Assembly: GCA_018907035.1 (NCBI GenBank)
Contig: JACCIC010000343.1
Coordinates: 165,818-229,817, forward strand
Length of the DNA stretch: 64,000 nucleotides
DNA from: Sycobia sp. Sy_11
Lineage: Eukaryota > Arthropoda > Insecta > Hymenoptera > Epichrysomallidae
Reading direction: 5' to 3'
A program made the position numbers and the translations under genes. The notes beneath the pieces are model-generated. The model did no database searches and was not told the origin of the DNA. It saw only the letters and a list, made by a program, of their open reading frames with translations. Shown here piece by piece: positions 1-11,300 of the stretch (position 1 is the first letter of the stretch; each line of letters begins with the position of its first letter).

Positions 1-309
1 CGTATAAATAATTTCTATGCGATGTTTATAAATGTGTTTATATCATATAATTATTTTTTCTTTTGAATTTATATTTATAATATTATTGTTTATTATTGTT
101 TTAGTACGCTTAGTTTTTCACGCTTGATACATGCCCTGATTAATAATGAGCTTTGAATATTTATTGTCCTAATTTAAAAAGTAGGTCTTCAGAAACGGTA
201 ACGAAGCGTTTAGATTACGTGCCTCATGCAGTTCTAACTTACTATAGTGCATCATCTATCAAGTATTTCGGGAAGTTTAGTATTTGTAATTGAGAGAGGA
301 GGAAGTAGA

Positions 310-361
<52 letters not shown>

Positions 362-1927
362 CAAACAGTTTCATAGAAGCTCTGTAGTACATACAAATTC
401 ACAAAAATAGACGTAGGAATAAAAGAAGGAGACAGAGAGGGAAAATTATAAAAAAATTTGTTTTTTCTAATAAAAAAACTATATCTGTGAAAAAATCATC
501 TCTGCTGTTTTGTTTCCCTTGCGTCATCACGGACAATAAACACCGAAACAAAATCTTCTAGGTTACGTACGCGATGACAGTAACTGGAGAGCGGTAGGCT
601 TAATACTCACACTGTATACTCAAAATTTTACATACGCTAAAATTATTCATGTACCAAATCGGATATTTCACATCTTTCCCTCTTTATTGAAATCTAAAAT
701 TTTGACTTAGACATATTAAGAATATAGCGATTCCTCCTACAAGTAGTAACCACCATGTAAATTACCGCTGAAAAATCCGCGTTTACAAAATATGCCAAAA
801 AAAATTTGTAATATTACTTGAAAAGAATATGTGTTCGCGAAGGGTTAGCGGAAATAAACAACAGGTTATCATAGATAAATAAGAGCTCTTCGACGAGCGC
901 GAAAATGCTGGTTATTTTCGTGTAAATATGAATGGCGGCGTTACTTTTCGTAAGAAGATTCGATAGATATACTTGAGATATGGAACAAAGTTTTACGTAA
1001 TTTGATCTTGCGGTCTTATATAGGTAAATTAAAATAGCGAATTTTTTAAACAAAATTTTTATAAGCAATAGTAGATACATATTTTTACTACTTATTTGTC
1101 CATATTAGTTTGATGATTTATTTATAGACATCTTTATAAACGTTCTTTATTTAGACTTAAAAAACCTCGATTATTAACCTCGATTATACGAAATTATTAA
1201 AATGATTAAAAAATCCCCCATTATTAATGAATTATATACTACATATGTAAACTTACATCAGATTCAAATTACGGCAGTAATAAGACTACGCCAATTGATC
1301 AATGAACGTCAGCCATTAGGTAGATGTATTACAAAAATTAAATCTGCAACCTACTGTACGACCATAAAAATAAGTACGATGCTCTAAATAAAAAAGGTGA
1401 AACAAGAACCAAAGGGACCAGGTGTACAATGTGCAGTATTCTTGCGAATCAACATCAGTAACGAGCGTAATTCAAATGGCGCGGCATTACGACAAAATCA
1501 ATCAAAAATGTATTAATTGCCTCTTATCTATATTCAACACTTATCGTGCGCATGATCATTTATGCGCGCATGCGTGCATAGTCAGCGTTCTTTACAAACA
1601 CCTCGAGAGAAAGCGATCGCTCGCATATGTGATGCGCCGTCATTCCGAACAAAGAGGCTCGAAATAAAAAGCGGCGTCGGAGTGGGAGAGGGAGAGAAGA
1701 AGGCTGGACTGGAATGAGAGTGGTGAACGAGACAGGCTTGCCCGGTATCGGATCTGTACTTACAGGTCTATATATACTACACAATGCAGCGATACCACTA
1801 TTTTCAATCCTTATCTAATTGCCTTGCTATACATACTGAAGTTCATGCGCGACGAGGTATTTGAAGCACGAGCTATTTGAAGTGGTGGTGACTCGCTGCT
1901 TTTTCCGCATGCGTCACTTTTTGTCGA

Positions 1928-1929
<2 letters not shown>
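1..1929. other. AT-rich intergenic sequence, no gene seen
   Basis: No supportable coding region. It holds a (GA)n tract at 313-358. Around 1540-1720 there is a more GC-rich pocket with alternating GCGC/GCATGC sequence. The short open frames here have no recognisable domain and no convincing composition. Confidence 0.6.
313..358. repeat. (GA)n microsatellite
   Basis: Uninterrupted GA dinucleotides, about 23 copies. Confidence 0.97.
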
Positions 1930-1930
<1 letters not shown>

Positions 1931-1989
<59 letters not shown>

Positions 1990-1996
1990 ACTCTCT
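1931..1996. repeat. (CT)n microsatellite
   Basis: About 27 CT units followed by interrupted CTCACT units. Confidence 0.96.
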
Positions 1997-2018
1997 AATT
2001 TTGTAGCTTAATGATTCT

Positions 2019-2020
<2 letters not shown>

Positions 2021-2082
<62 letters not shown>
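2021..2082. repeat. (AT)n microsatellite abutting a Helitron-like end
   Basis: About 30 AT units. The tract ends 4 bases before the CTAG terminus of the minus-strand Helitron-like element at 2086, so it is either the insertion target or a flank acquired with the element. Confidence 0.97.
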
Positions 2083-2085
<3 letters not shown>

Positions 2086-2086
<1 letters not shown>

Positions 2087-2815
2087 TAGCATCCCCCGTC
2101 TTTGCTTCGCCCGAGATAATAATTTAACCGATTTCATAAACAATTCAATAATATCTAAGTAAAAAGTACTCTATATATAAAAATCTATATTTCTATAAAT
2201 AATTGACCACAATTTACCTATCGTCGCTTCTGTATAAAAAGCTGTTTCAATATAGCGTTTCCACTTCAAAAAGTTGATATTTTGCCGACCATTTTCTACT
2301 ATATTTATATATATATGCATATTAAATATAGTTTCGATGGAGAAAATTGTACTTTCGAGTTCGAGCGGTATAAAAAGATGTACAAGTGTTTCGAGACGAC
2401 GTTTACAGAGAGCGTCATGTTCGGACTATAGGAAATGTCTCGGGATGACTGCTATAGAGAATTTTGTGTTGGGGAGCTAGAATACAATGTTTAGTTATCT
2501 CGGGACGACTCTTACTGGGAGTGTGCGTGTTCGAATGATAGAATACTAATCTCTTCATAGAAGTCGTAATGTGATACCTGGACATCGTTTCCCACTAACT
2601 ATACATGATACTCCCCCTAGAAGTCGTCTCGTCATACCTGGACATCGTCTTCTACCGTCCGATCACGAAATTCCCCATAGAAGTCGTTCCAAAACACCTG
2701 GAAATCGAATCTATCATCTGAACACGAAACTCCCTGTAAAAGTTGTCCCCACATACCTAAACAAAGTTTCCTACCAACTAAACACGATAGTCCCAGTAAA
2801 AGTCAAAATGGCCAA
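2086..2815 (-). mobile_element. Helitron-like non-autonomous element, 3' end at 2086
   Basis: Read on the minus strand, the element ends at 2086 in a GC hairpin (arms related to TCTCGG / CCGAGA, slightly mutated here) followed by GACGGGGGATG and CTAG, with a T beyond it. This is the arrangement expected of Helitron 3' termini (hairpin a few bases upstream of CTRR, host T after it). Upstream lies a unique tail (2090-2300) shared with copies ending at 7834, 8482 and 49984. Beyond that is a run of about 60-bp repeats (2330-2812) carrying the motif ACCTGGACATCGT at 2576, 2636 and 2696. No Rep/helicase coding sequence is present, so mobilisation would need an autonomous partner elsewhere. The 5' terminus is not identified. 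Confidence 0.7.
2330..2812 (+). repeat. 60-bp minisatellite inside Helitron-like element
   Basis: Degenerate tandem units spaced exactly 60 bp where measurable. Each contains ACCTGGACATCGT, then a TCTACC..CGAACACGAAACTCCC segment and GAAGTCGTC. The same unit recurs in both orientations at 6890-7560, 7880-8290 and 49000-49700, and as single fragments at 5690-5825 and 47745-47792. Confidence 0.8.
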
Positions 2816-3399
2816 AATAAATATATCAATTTTTATAATTATAAATTAACATTAAAATTTGAATTCGAAATTTCGAAATTTTGTCATGATTCAAATGGGT
2901 TAAATAAATAATAGTTTTAAGGAGGTTGTACTTGTTGACCTATCAAAAAGGGGCTCCAATAGAAATTAACTTCAATTTGTTTGCTTAAATAATTAATATT
3001 CACAAATATATATTAGTAAAAAAACAAAACACAATTTATATTGGATACCATTTTTAACAATTTATATTAAAATTTACATTTTTGGTTATATCAAATTGTA
3101 TACATAGATATATGTTAATTTAAATAATTTTAATTATTTTTTAAAATTAATTTTTTTAAATTAGAAATCGATAAGATCACAACTCTACATATATACTGAA
3201 AACCCCTTATAATATTAAAATAATTTGATTTATGTTCGACAATTCAATAAGGAAGGGGAAAATCTGAAAATTGTAGACTTTAAACCCTTGTCAAAAATTA
3301 TTTGGTTATTATGATGCTTTTATTTGAACATTCTGTTTAATTCATCTTTCAAAATAATTATACAATTTTCTTCTTGCATAGAAAAAAAATAGAATATTC
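2816..3399. other. AT-rich spacer, nothing recognised
   Basis: Very AT-rich with no coding signal. It separates the minisatellite part of the minus-strand Helitron-like copy from the cassette at 3400-4054. Confidence 0.6.
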
Positions 3400-3491
3400 A
3401 AATAAATATCAAATTGTTCTTATAATTCGTTTTCACAAATTATTTTTAGTATGATTTGGCATACAATCATCTTATAAAAGAAGACAGGCAG

Positions 3492-3590
<99 letters not shown>

Positions 3591-4051
3591 ATTTTTTATG
3601 TGAGAAAATAGAGAGAGAGATTTTCTCACGTAAGAGAAAATAAAATATACAAAAATCAAAAGATATCCATAAGGTGTGACAGTAGTGTCAGATTAACCTG
3701 AAGAACAAAAAATGTAATGCCGACTAACGCCACACCTTCTTTAGGATAGGAATCCTAAAGTTGGATATGAACATTCACTTGAGCTGGCCTGGTATTAATA
3801 CTTTAAGCCAACTACATTGAGTTGATGTTCGTGATTCAAGACGCCACCTAGTGGCCGCTGGTAAAACTGGTCACTAAAACTGTTAACTTAATTTATTGTT
3901 AAAAGCAAAATGATTTTCAAGAAAAAAACATAGCCTGTGTCCTTCCCAAAATAGTATAGAATCTATATGTCAAATTTCAGAACTATCGGTTCAGTAGTTT
4001 TTTTGGTTATCGTGTACAAACAAAAGCACGCTTTGTTTTAATAAATTAGTA

Positions 4052-4054
<3 letters not shown>
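3400..4054 (-). mobile_element. Repeat cassette (minus copy), part of Helitron-like family
   Basis: About 650 bp that is the approximate reverse complement of 5968-6600. It contains a long (GA)n run (3498-3587), a segment ending ACTGTTAACTTAATT, and the phrase AACTATCGGTTCAGTAGTTT near 3980. The reverse complement of that phrase (AAACTACTGAACCGAT) is typical of insect Helitron-like and other non-autonomous elements. An (AT)n tract follows at 4054. Related fragments occur at 35520-35730 and 52440-52690. Confidence 0.6.
3498..3587. repeat. (GA)n microsatellite within cassette
   Basis: About 45 GA units. The inverted copy at 6400-6430 has only a short interrupted CT tract, so this tract has expanded. 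Confidence 0.97.

Positions 4055-4108
<54 letters not shown>
4054..4108. repeat. (AT)n microsatellite
   Basis: About 27 AT units at the edge of the repeat cassette. Confidence 0.97.
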
Positions 4109-4110
<2 letters not shown>

Positions 4111-4462
4111 GTTACTGTTTACTTCGTATTGTACAAATAGCCGGAGTACGATCGTATATATACATGCTGCAGGTACGTGGCAGTACAAGAGTATGGTAAA
4201 TAGAATTGAGTCCGCGATGGTACGATTATAATCCCTTCCCCTTCTCCCGACCCTTCCGCCATTAGCCAAGCGGCGAGTCTATCACAGTTGGCTTTGTTGT
4301 TCTCTATCATCTCTTCTATAGACTGCTTCGAGCGTGCAAATGCAGTCGGACAGCGGGAATTGAGTATGCGCACGCACGTGTTTGTGATGAAAAACGCTAA
4401 TCGAACAGCATTCGCACTGTAGAATCAATACATTGTATACTCATAGTTCAATTGATTTCGTT

Positions 4463-4529
<67 letters not shown>

Positions 4530-5224
4530 TATGTATCTCTTTAAAATTACATTCTACGATAGTATAACATAAGGCAAGTATGGTATATTCAAATTCCTTA
4601 TTATTTGAAACTTCTCTTTAATGTTATTGAATTTTTATTAAATATAGTAGGTGGAATGTTAAAATAAAGATACACAAAATAATCTTTTAACATGAATTTT
4701 ACTTCAAACGAGGAAAGAAAAGACGTCTCTTCAAACGAAAGGACAACGCGAGACTAACTACAGTACTGGAAATTAAAAAACTCTGCAAGCCTTTGTGAGA
4801 AGCTTAAAACCTCTAGAAAAATATCAGGCATCTAAACCATAAACTGATAAATCATTTGTCACGCAGAGCAGCAAAGACGCAGATCATAATAAGATCCAGT
4901 GGACTCATATGTTTACATCCTTTTACGATACGGTCCAATATTTAGTTTCAAGTATTTTTTGCTTAATTATTTATAGAAGGCTAAAATAATCTAAGACGCT
5001 CCTTCAAAAATTACTTGACTAAATACAATAATATATAACGTAATTATATATACGACAGTTCCTTTCAGTCTATATTATTTCCTCATTTGTTCTGGGAAAT
5101 TACACACGTTCCAACATTTGTAGCAAAGAATAGGGAAACCCAGCAAAACCTATTCAAACCGTCTCTATTACTAATATAAAATATATATTAATGAAAACAA
5201 TATGAATTATATTTTATTATTCCT
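4109..5224. other. Non-coding spacer with a second (AT)n tract
   Basis: (AT)n at 4466-4524. A moderately GC-rich stretch at 4110-4380 has short open frames without recognisable domains. The remainder is AT-rich with no gene seen. Confidence 0.55.
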
Positions 5225-5690
5225 CCATGCTCATTCCTTTTCTGAGTTCAAGGAATTTTATAGTTGGCAATGACTTTGTTACTGCATCAGCAATCTGCTC
5301 CCCTGTGGAAATATGTTTCAATATTATTATATTTTTCTTTATTTGCTCTCGAGAAATGATACTTAATATCTATAAGTTTTGATCGCTTATGATTACTTGG
5401 GTTATTCACTATACTTATACAACCTTTATTGTCTTCATAAATTACAATTGGTTTCATGTTTTTAATTTCTATAATATTTATTAAAGACTTAGCCATAATG
5501 CTTCTTTAACACCTTCAAATAAAACCATATATTATGCTTGTGTTGAAGAAGCTGCTACAGATGCTTGTCTTTTAGTATTCCATCAAATTGTGTATTTTTC
5601 AAATAACTTAAATAAGTAGCCTGTAGTACTTTTTCTATCAGTACCTTCATGGCCATCCCAATCAGAATCAACATAACCACTTAAATTACT
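5225..5690 (-). pseudogene. Copia-type RNase H remnant
   Basis: Minus-strand remnant of the C-terminal part of a Ty1/copia polyprotein. From 5690 downwards, one frame gives the RNase H start (GYVDSDW...TDRKSTTGYLFKLF). It continues through a segment reading VAASSTQA, then a stop where a Glu codon is expected, then YMVLFEGVKEA. The next frame (5496-5287) gives YEDNKGCISIVNNPSNHKRS followed by DIKYHF. These are the standard ordered motifs of copia RNase H. The stop and frame changes make it dead, and no RT, integrase or LTR is attached. It sits in the spacer between the two head-to-head Helitron-like copies. Confidence 0.85.
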
Positions 5691-5825
5691 TAACCACGAA
5701 ACTTCCCTTAGAAATCGTCGCGACACACCTGGACATCGTATTTTACCATCCAAGCACAAAACTACCCGTGGAAGTCGTCGCCAGACACATGGACGTTTGT
5801 TTCTACCGCCCGAACACGACATTAT
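5691..5825 (+). repeat. Fragment of the 60-bp Helitron minisatellite
   Basis: Two degenerate units with ACACCTGGACATCGT-like, TCTACC and GAAGTCGTC segments, directly joined to the upstream edge of the copia remnant. Confidence 0.7.
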
Positions 5826-5904
5826 GATCTGTAATAGCCGAATGTATCAGATATATTATAGTATTGTAGTAAAACATACAGCTGCAGATAGTATATACAT
5901 ATAG

Positions 5905-5956
<52 letters not shown>
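5905..5956. repeat. (AT)n microsatellite
   Basis: About 26 AT units, the mirror-image partner of the tract at 4054-4108 next to the inverted cassette. Confidence 0.97.
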
Positions 5957-5959
<3 letters not shown>

Positions 5960-5967
5960 CATATCAT

Positions 5968-6605
5968 ATCATACTAATTTATTAAAACAAAGCGTGCTTT
6001 TGTTTGTATACGATAACCAAAAAAACTACTGAACCGATTGTTCTGAAATTTGATATATTGATTCTATATTAACTTGGGAAGGACATAGGCTATGTTTTTT
6101 TTTATTGAAAATCGATTGACTTCCATCAATCAATTAAGTTAACGGCTTTAGCAGTTAGTTTCACGAGCGGCCACTCCGTGGCGCCCTGAATCTCGAACAT
6201 CAAGTCAAAGTAGTCCGCTTAAAGTATTAATACCAGGTGAGCTCAGACGAATGATCATTCAGTATTGGGATTCGTATCTTAAAGAAGGTGTGGGGTTAGT
6301 CGGCATTACCCTTTTTGTTCTTCAGATTTATCTGACACTACTCTCATACCTTATGGATATCTTTTAATTTGAGTAAATTTTATTTTCTCTTACGTGGGAA
6401 AGTCCCTCTCTCTTTCTCTCTCTCTTTCATTCTCCGTCTTCTCTTATAAAATGGTTTTGTATGCCAAATCATACTGGATATGGTTTGTAATGACAAATTA
6501 TATTTTTGTTTTTGTAAATTATATTAACTTCAGAATTGTGGCAAGAGACTATGTTTTTTTTTAGTTTGAACAAAAGAAATGATGGCAAAATAGGATTCTT
6601 TACCA
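5968..6605 (+). mobile_element. Repeat cassette (plus copy), part of Helitron-like family
   Basis: Approximate inverted copy of 3400-4054. It starts near ACTAATTTATTAAAACAAAG, includes AAACTACTGAACCGAT near 6025 and GGTGTGGGGTTAGTCGGCAT near 6285, and passes through a CT-rich tract to TTTTGTATGCCAAATCATAC near 6455. An (AT)n tract follows at 6622-6662. No coding potential. Confidence 0.6.
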
Positions 6606-6618
6606 ACAACCTTGAAAC

Positions 6619-6621
<3 letters not shown>

Positions 6622-6668
<47 letters not shown>

Positions 6669-6764
6669 TATATATATATTTATAATATATTGTCACTTCT
6701 GCATAAAAGAGCAATATCCATCGTCTGCTGAAAAAATATGCTATTCGGAAATATACGATATATA

Positions 6765-6806
<42 letters not shown>
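6622..6806. repeat. Paired (AT)n tracts
   Basis: AT runs at about 6622-6662 and 6768-6806, separated by a short segment (GAAAAAATATGCTATTCG) that recurs at about 48820 in another copy of the family. Confidence 0.9.
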
Positions 6807-6810
<4 letters not shown>

Positions 6811-7834
6811 ATGTATATTATATTGTACATATTATATATACACATTTTAAATATGGTTTCTATTGAAAAATATTGTATTGGCGTGTACGGGCGGTTGATT
6901 ACGATACCCCGTTCCCTCAAGACGATTAATACAGGCAGGTGTGTGTTCGGATGATAGAATGCGATGTCCAGATGTCCCTGAGCGATTTCTACGGGGAATA
7001 TTGCATTTAGTTGATAGAAAATGACGTCCAGGTTTGAGGCAATAAACTTTTATGGCAAGATTCGTGTTGGGACGGTAAAATACGATATCTAGGTCTTTCC
7101 GAATCACTTCTACGGGGGAGTATTGCGTTTAGTCGTTAGGAAGCGATACTAGCTTTCTCGGGACGACTTGTGCGGGGAGTATCGTGATTAGTTGATGGGA
7201 AACGATGTTCAGGTATGTCGGGACAACTTCTACGGGGGGTTTCCTGTTCGGATGATAGAAAGCGATTTCCAGATGATTTGGAGGAACGACTTCTACGGGG
7301 AGTGTCGTGTATAGCTAATGGGAAACAATGTCCAGGTATGTCAGTACGACTTCTATGAAGAGATTTGTATTCTATCATTCGAACACACTCCCAGTAAGAG
7401 TCGTTCTGGGATACCTGGACATTGTATTCTACCTCCTCAAAACAAAACTCTCTATAGCAGTGTTCACCAGACATTTTCTGTAGTCCGAACATGATACTTT
7501 CTGTAAACGTCGTCTCGAAACACTTGCACATCTTTTTATACCACTCGAACTCGAAAGTACAATTTTCTCCGTCGAAACTATATTTCATATGCATATATAT
7601 ATATATATATATATATAAATTGTAAAATGGTCGGCAAAATATCAACTTTTTGAAGTGGAAATGCTATATTGAAACAGCTTTTTATACAGAAGCGACGATA
7701 GGTAAATTGCCGTCAATTATTTATAGAAATATAGATTTTTATATATAGATTACTTTTTTACTTAGATATTATTGAATTGTTTATGAAATCGGTTAAATTA
7801 TTATCTCGGGCGAAGCAGAGACGGGGGATGCTAG
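6807..7834 (+). mobile_element. Helitron-like non-autonomous element, 3' end at 7834
   Basis: The plus-strand copy ends TCTCGGGCGAAGCAGAGA (imperfect hairpin), then CGGGGGATG, then CTAG at 7831-7834, followed by T. The tail 7620-7834 matches the reverse complement of 2086-2300 closely. The body 6850-7590 is an imperfect fold-back: the left part reads the 60-bp minisatellite in reverse, and near 7345-7385 it switches to forward orientation. The outer arms (near 6850 and 7585) are reverse complements. There is no Rep/helicase gene. The frames in this region have no known domain and follow the repeat. Confidence 0.72.
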
Positions 7835-7845
7835 TCTATATATAT

Positions 7846-8482
7846 ATATATATATATCTTTAATAAGTTTTCAACTGAGAAATATTATATTGACGTGTAC
7901 GAGCGGTTGAATACGATATCCCGTTGTCTCTGGACGATTTCTACAGGGAATGTCGTGTTTGGGCGGTATAAGACAATGTCCAGGTATGACGGGACGACTT
8001 CTATGGGGAGATTCATGTTGAGACGTTAGAATACGATGCCCAGTTGTTTTGGAACGACTTCTACGGAGAGTGTTTAAGAGACTTCTATGTAGAAATTCCT
8101 ATTCTATCATTCGAACATGCACACTCCTAGTAAAATTCATCTCGAGATACCTGGACATCGTATTCTATCTCCCAAACACAAAACTCTCTATAGCAGTCGT
8201 CACGAGACATATTCTATCGTCCGAACATGACACTCTCCGTAAACGTCATCTCAAGACATTTGGACATCTTTTTCAACCGCTCGAAAACAAAAGAACAATT
8301 TTTCTCATAGAAGCATATATAGTATATACATACTGTATATATAGAAGCGCCGATAGGTAAATTAAGGTCAATTATTTATATAGATTTGTATATATAGAGT
8401 ACTTTTTACTTAGATATTATTGAATTGTTTTAGTAATCGATTAAATTATTATCTCGGGCGAGGCCGAGACGGGGGATGCTAG
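7846..8482 (+). mobile_element. Helitron-like element, 3' end at 8482
   Basis: A second plus copy directly after the first. It has the same fold-back minisatellite architecture (reverse orientation from about 7880, switching near 8090), a shortened tail (8335-8450), and a perfect hairpin TCTCGG..CCGAGA followed by CGGGGGATG and CTAG at 8479-8482, then T. This is the best-preserved 3' end of the family in the window. Confidence 0.75.
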
Positions 8483-9408
8483 TATATATATAAATCAAAT
8501 TCGCCTTCGAAGCGCTATTAGTCCACTTGATTTACACGCAGTTATTTACTACCGGAAATTATGCAAATCTAGTAAGTATTTATCGGATGGACAAAATTAA
8601 ATAATTAGAAACATAATGAAAGCGGAGTAAAAAAATTCACTGTATAATAATTTTAGTATAATAAAAGTTTTTACGTAATCCTTTTTTTGAATTGAAGTAT
8701 AACGGAATAGCTTTCTATTAAGTATGATTAGACGTAATATAATGTTTTAATATTGACGCAATAATTATTTGAAAATCTCGGAACCCAATATCAATGTATA
8801 TATAGCACGGTCGTCCGAAGGCTGTGGTACTCATACTTGCCATCGGAGCGCGACCGCGCTCCTTGATATATGAAAGGAATTCAATTATTTTTCACAAGCA
8901 ATATGTCAAATACACTTTCTCCACATGGAGGTTTGATGCCGCATAAAAAAAAAGCAAAACTGCGTTTCGTTTTATATAATTTCAATAATTTACAATGTTC
9001 CATCATTTCGAGCTTACAAAGATAATAGTATTTTTAGAGGAAAATAGCAAGAAGCGTGCATTATTGTTGCGTAAAACTTTACAATAAACTCGAAGTGCTT
9101 TGTTTTATAAGTTTGGGCATAATTGAGGTATAGTTACAATTGCAGTTATATTATGTTAGCATTAAAAAAAAAATCAATTGGGAGTAGCACCTATGGTGAT
9201 GGAGAAAAACTTTTCAAAGCGATTTAAAGATTGTGAAAATCTGTCATATTTTTCCGTCGGGTAGGCGTGGTAGGATTTTATTTTTGAACGAAGAAAATAA
9301 TACGTTACAATAAAGATGCTATCAAATTAAAAAGATAAATTTGCAATACAAGAAAAATTACTATAATGCTTTCTGAAGATGTTGATTTTATTTATGAACT
9401 ATAAACTC
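8483..9408. other. AT-rich sequence, nothing recognised
   Basis: No coding frame or repeat with recognisable termini. A slightly GC-richer pocket lies at 8805-8870. Confidence 0.55.
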
Positions 9409-9787
9409 CCCTGGTAGAAACGCTAAACATTCTTAAACTTTAAACAAGATAATTCATTATAAAGAAACCTAGTAACAGGGTATTTAACTTCGATAGTAAT
9501 TAGCTTAATATGTAACTTTTTTCCGGTCATTTCGGACGATTTATAGATACATTTTCTCCAACTATTTTTTAGCTATTGACTTACATCCGAATTAAAATGT
9601 TTATTTACCATCCCGAAATAAGGTTCCAGCTTTAAACCTAGTTTCTACCTCTTTCTTAATTTTATTTACAATGTTCACATTTTTCATTCTCAATTTTACC
9701 CAGTTGTTAGCCTTGATATTTGATTCTATTTTTCATACCTAGTAACTGCTTTCTAAGCTATTGGAAATTTTTATATTTCTACTAGGG
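9409..9787. mobile_element. Small TIR element (MITE-like), CCCTGGTAG ends
   Basis: The left end is CCCTGGTAGAAA at 9409 and the right end is TTTCTACTAGGG at 9787, giving an approximate 12-bp terminal inverted repeat around about 379 bp of non-coding AT-rich DNA. Partial copies lie at 9925-10100 (inverted), 10866-11060 (left part) and 16135-16355 (right part, ending TTTCTACCAGGG). The sharing of ends among copies supports a mobile family. The superfamily is unassigned because no target duplication was clear. Confidence 0.6.
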
Positions 9788-9924
9788 TTGCTTTTCTTAA
9801 GTTTTAAGAGTTTGTGGTTTAAAAATGGTAACATGTTGTATTTTGATCGAAGAGAGCCCCAAGAAGATGAGTAAAGAATAAAATTAATTTTTTTTTGGAA
9901 AATTTGATATCGGGACCTCTAGTC

Positions 9925-10100
9925 TGGTAAAAATCTGACAAGTTTCAATGGGCTGGAAAGTAGTTGCTAGGTATTAAAAATAGAATCCAATCGTCATGCC
10001 TAGGAATTAGGCAAATCTTAAAATGAAAAATGTGAACGTTCTCAATATAATTAAGAAAGAGGTAGAAACTAGTTTAAAGCTGGAAACTTTTTTCTGGCTA
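9925..10100 (-). repeat. Inverted partial copy of the CCCTGGTAG element
   Basis: The segment reading GAAAGAGGTAGAAACTAG and AAATGAAAAATGTGAAC is the reverse complement of internal sequence of 9409-9787. It begins near CTGGTAAAAATCTGAC. Confidence 0.6.
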
Positions 10101-10124
10101 GCAACTGAACAATTTACTTAAATT

Positions 10125-10395
10125 AATAAATATTTCTATTGGTCTTACAGTCCTATTAAATAAATTAAAATTAATACATAATAATATTAATATATATTTA
10201 TATCAATATTAATACATATCAGTATATAATTAATTGAAAATTATAATGACAGTCTGACTGTCCTTGTTTAAAATTACCCCCGTAGACTAATCTGAAATAA
10301 AAATATATTAGATGAAAAAAATTCTTTATTAGTAAAGTGCCATCTGACTGTCCAAAGTTTCGAGCTTGCTACGGCTTCTGATAAGGGACTGAATT
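10125..10395 (-). mobile_element. Penelope-like element 3' tail, degraded
   Basis: On the minus strand this matches the tails at 26160-26264, 36515-36850 and 46467-46740: the hammerhead-like block, then AGTCAGA, GATTAGTCTACGGGGGTAA and ACTGTAAGACCAATAGAAAT. A 30-odd-base segment between two GGAC copies, present in the other tails, is missing here. No coding part is attached. Confidence 0.75.
10350..10389 (-). ncRNA. Degenerate hammerhead-like motif (Penelope)
   Basis: The same 40-nt frame as the copies at 26162, 36516 and 46747. GTCC..GGAC and GAAAC are kept, but the CTGATGA core reads CTTATCA, so self-cleavage is unlikely. Confidence 0.45.
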
Positions 10396-10464
10396 ATTAA
10401 TTTTGGAAATGTTTTCCATTTATTATTTCATATCTGAATATTCGCGTGAAAAAATTAATTAAAA

Positions 10465-10690
10465 AATACTGTTATTTATTATATTATACCGGCTTCAATT
10501 ATTGATTGTTAATTAACAATTCTATTCTATTTATTTATAAAAAAAATAATATCAATTGATATTTTAAAAATTTTTTTAAAATTCATGTTGAGTTGAGTTC
10601 ATAACTTTAATTCGAAACTTTGATTTATGAACAGTGCACACACTGCACGTCTGGTGACTGGATACTCCCGTAAGTTCAAGGCATTACCTT
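10465..10690 (+). repeat. Left arm of long inverted repeat
   Basis: Aligns by eye with the reverse complement of 14390-14605. Shared phrases include TTCAATTATTG, ATTCTATTTATTTATAAA and CTGGTGACTGGA. The arms enclose the R1-clade retrotransposon. Confidence 0.6.
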
Positions 10691-10865
10691 GGTTAATATA
10701 TAAGCCCTATTATGACTTCCTAAATATAACATTATATACGAATAATAAGTATTATTTGTATAATACTTTAATTGTGCTTATGTCGACTGTATTTAGGTAA
10801 ATTAATAAATTTTTCTATGGCTCTTACAGTTAAATTAAATAAATTCAAACTAATACATAATAATC

Positions 10866-11060
10866 CTGGTAAAAATGCTAAACATTTTTAAGCTATAAAC
10901 AAGGTATGTTATTATGAAGAAACCTAGTAACAAGGTATTTAACTTCGGTAGTAATTAGTTTAACATGTAACATTTTTTCCGGTCATTTCGTCCAATTTAT
11001 AAAAAGATTTTCTCAACCTATTTTTTAGGTATTTATGACTCATTATAGTTAGTTACGTGT
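10866..11060 (+). repeat. Left part of CCCTGGTAG element
   Basis: CCTGGTAAAAATGCTAAAC followed by AAGAAACCTAGTAACA and TTTCCGGTCATTTCG, matching the left half of 9409-9787. Confidence 0.65.
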
Positions 11061-11300
11061 CAATGTATTTTTGGTTATGATTCAAATTTATCTTAAAATA
11101 AGGTTAAGTTAGGTATAATATATAGCCTAGCTAAAAAGTTAACATCATTGTTATGCATTATTATATCAATTTATTGATTTTGATAATTACTTTAATGAAT
11201 AAATTGTAAATTTATATCGAGTTTCCAATTATGAATATTGAATTCATTTATACGCAAGCTATTACTTATACATATATAATACATATTAACGCGTACAATG

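Noticed and set aside
3420..3659. Frame rich in Ser-Leu repeats
   Set aside because: It is the translation of a (GA)n/(CT)n microsatellite.
3991..4373. Frames with Ile-Tyr repeats and neighbouring minus-strand frames
   Set aside because: Translations of (AT)n plus adjacent non-coding sequence. No domain recognised.
7136..7645. 169-codon minus-strand frame
   Set aside because: It runs through the 60-bp Helitron minisatellite. The repeated RSRxxIPGH-like peptide follows the DNA repeat.
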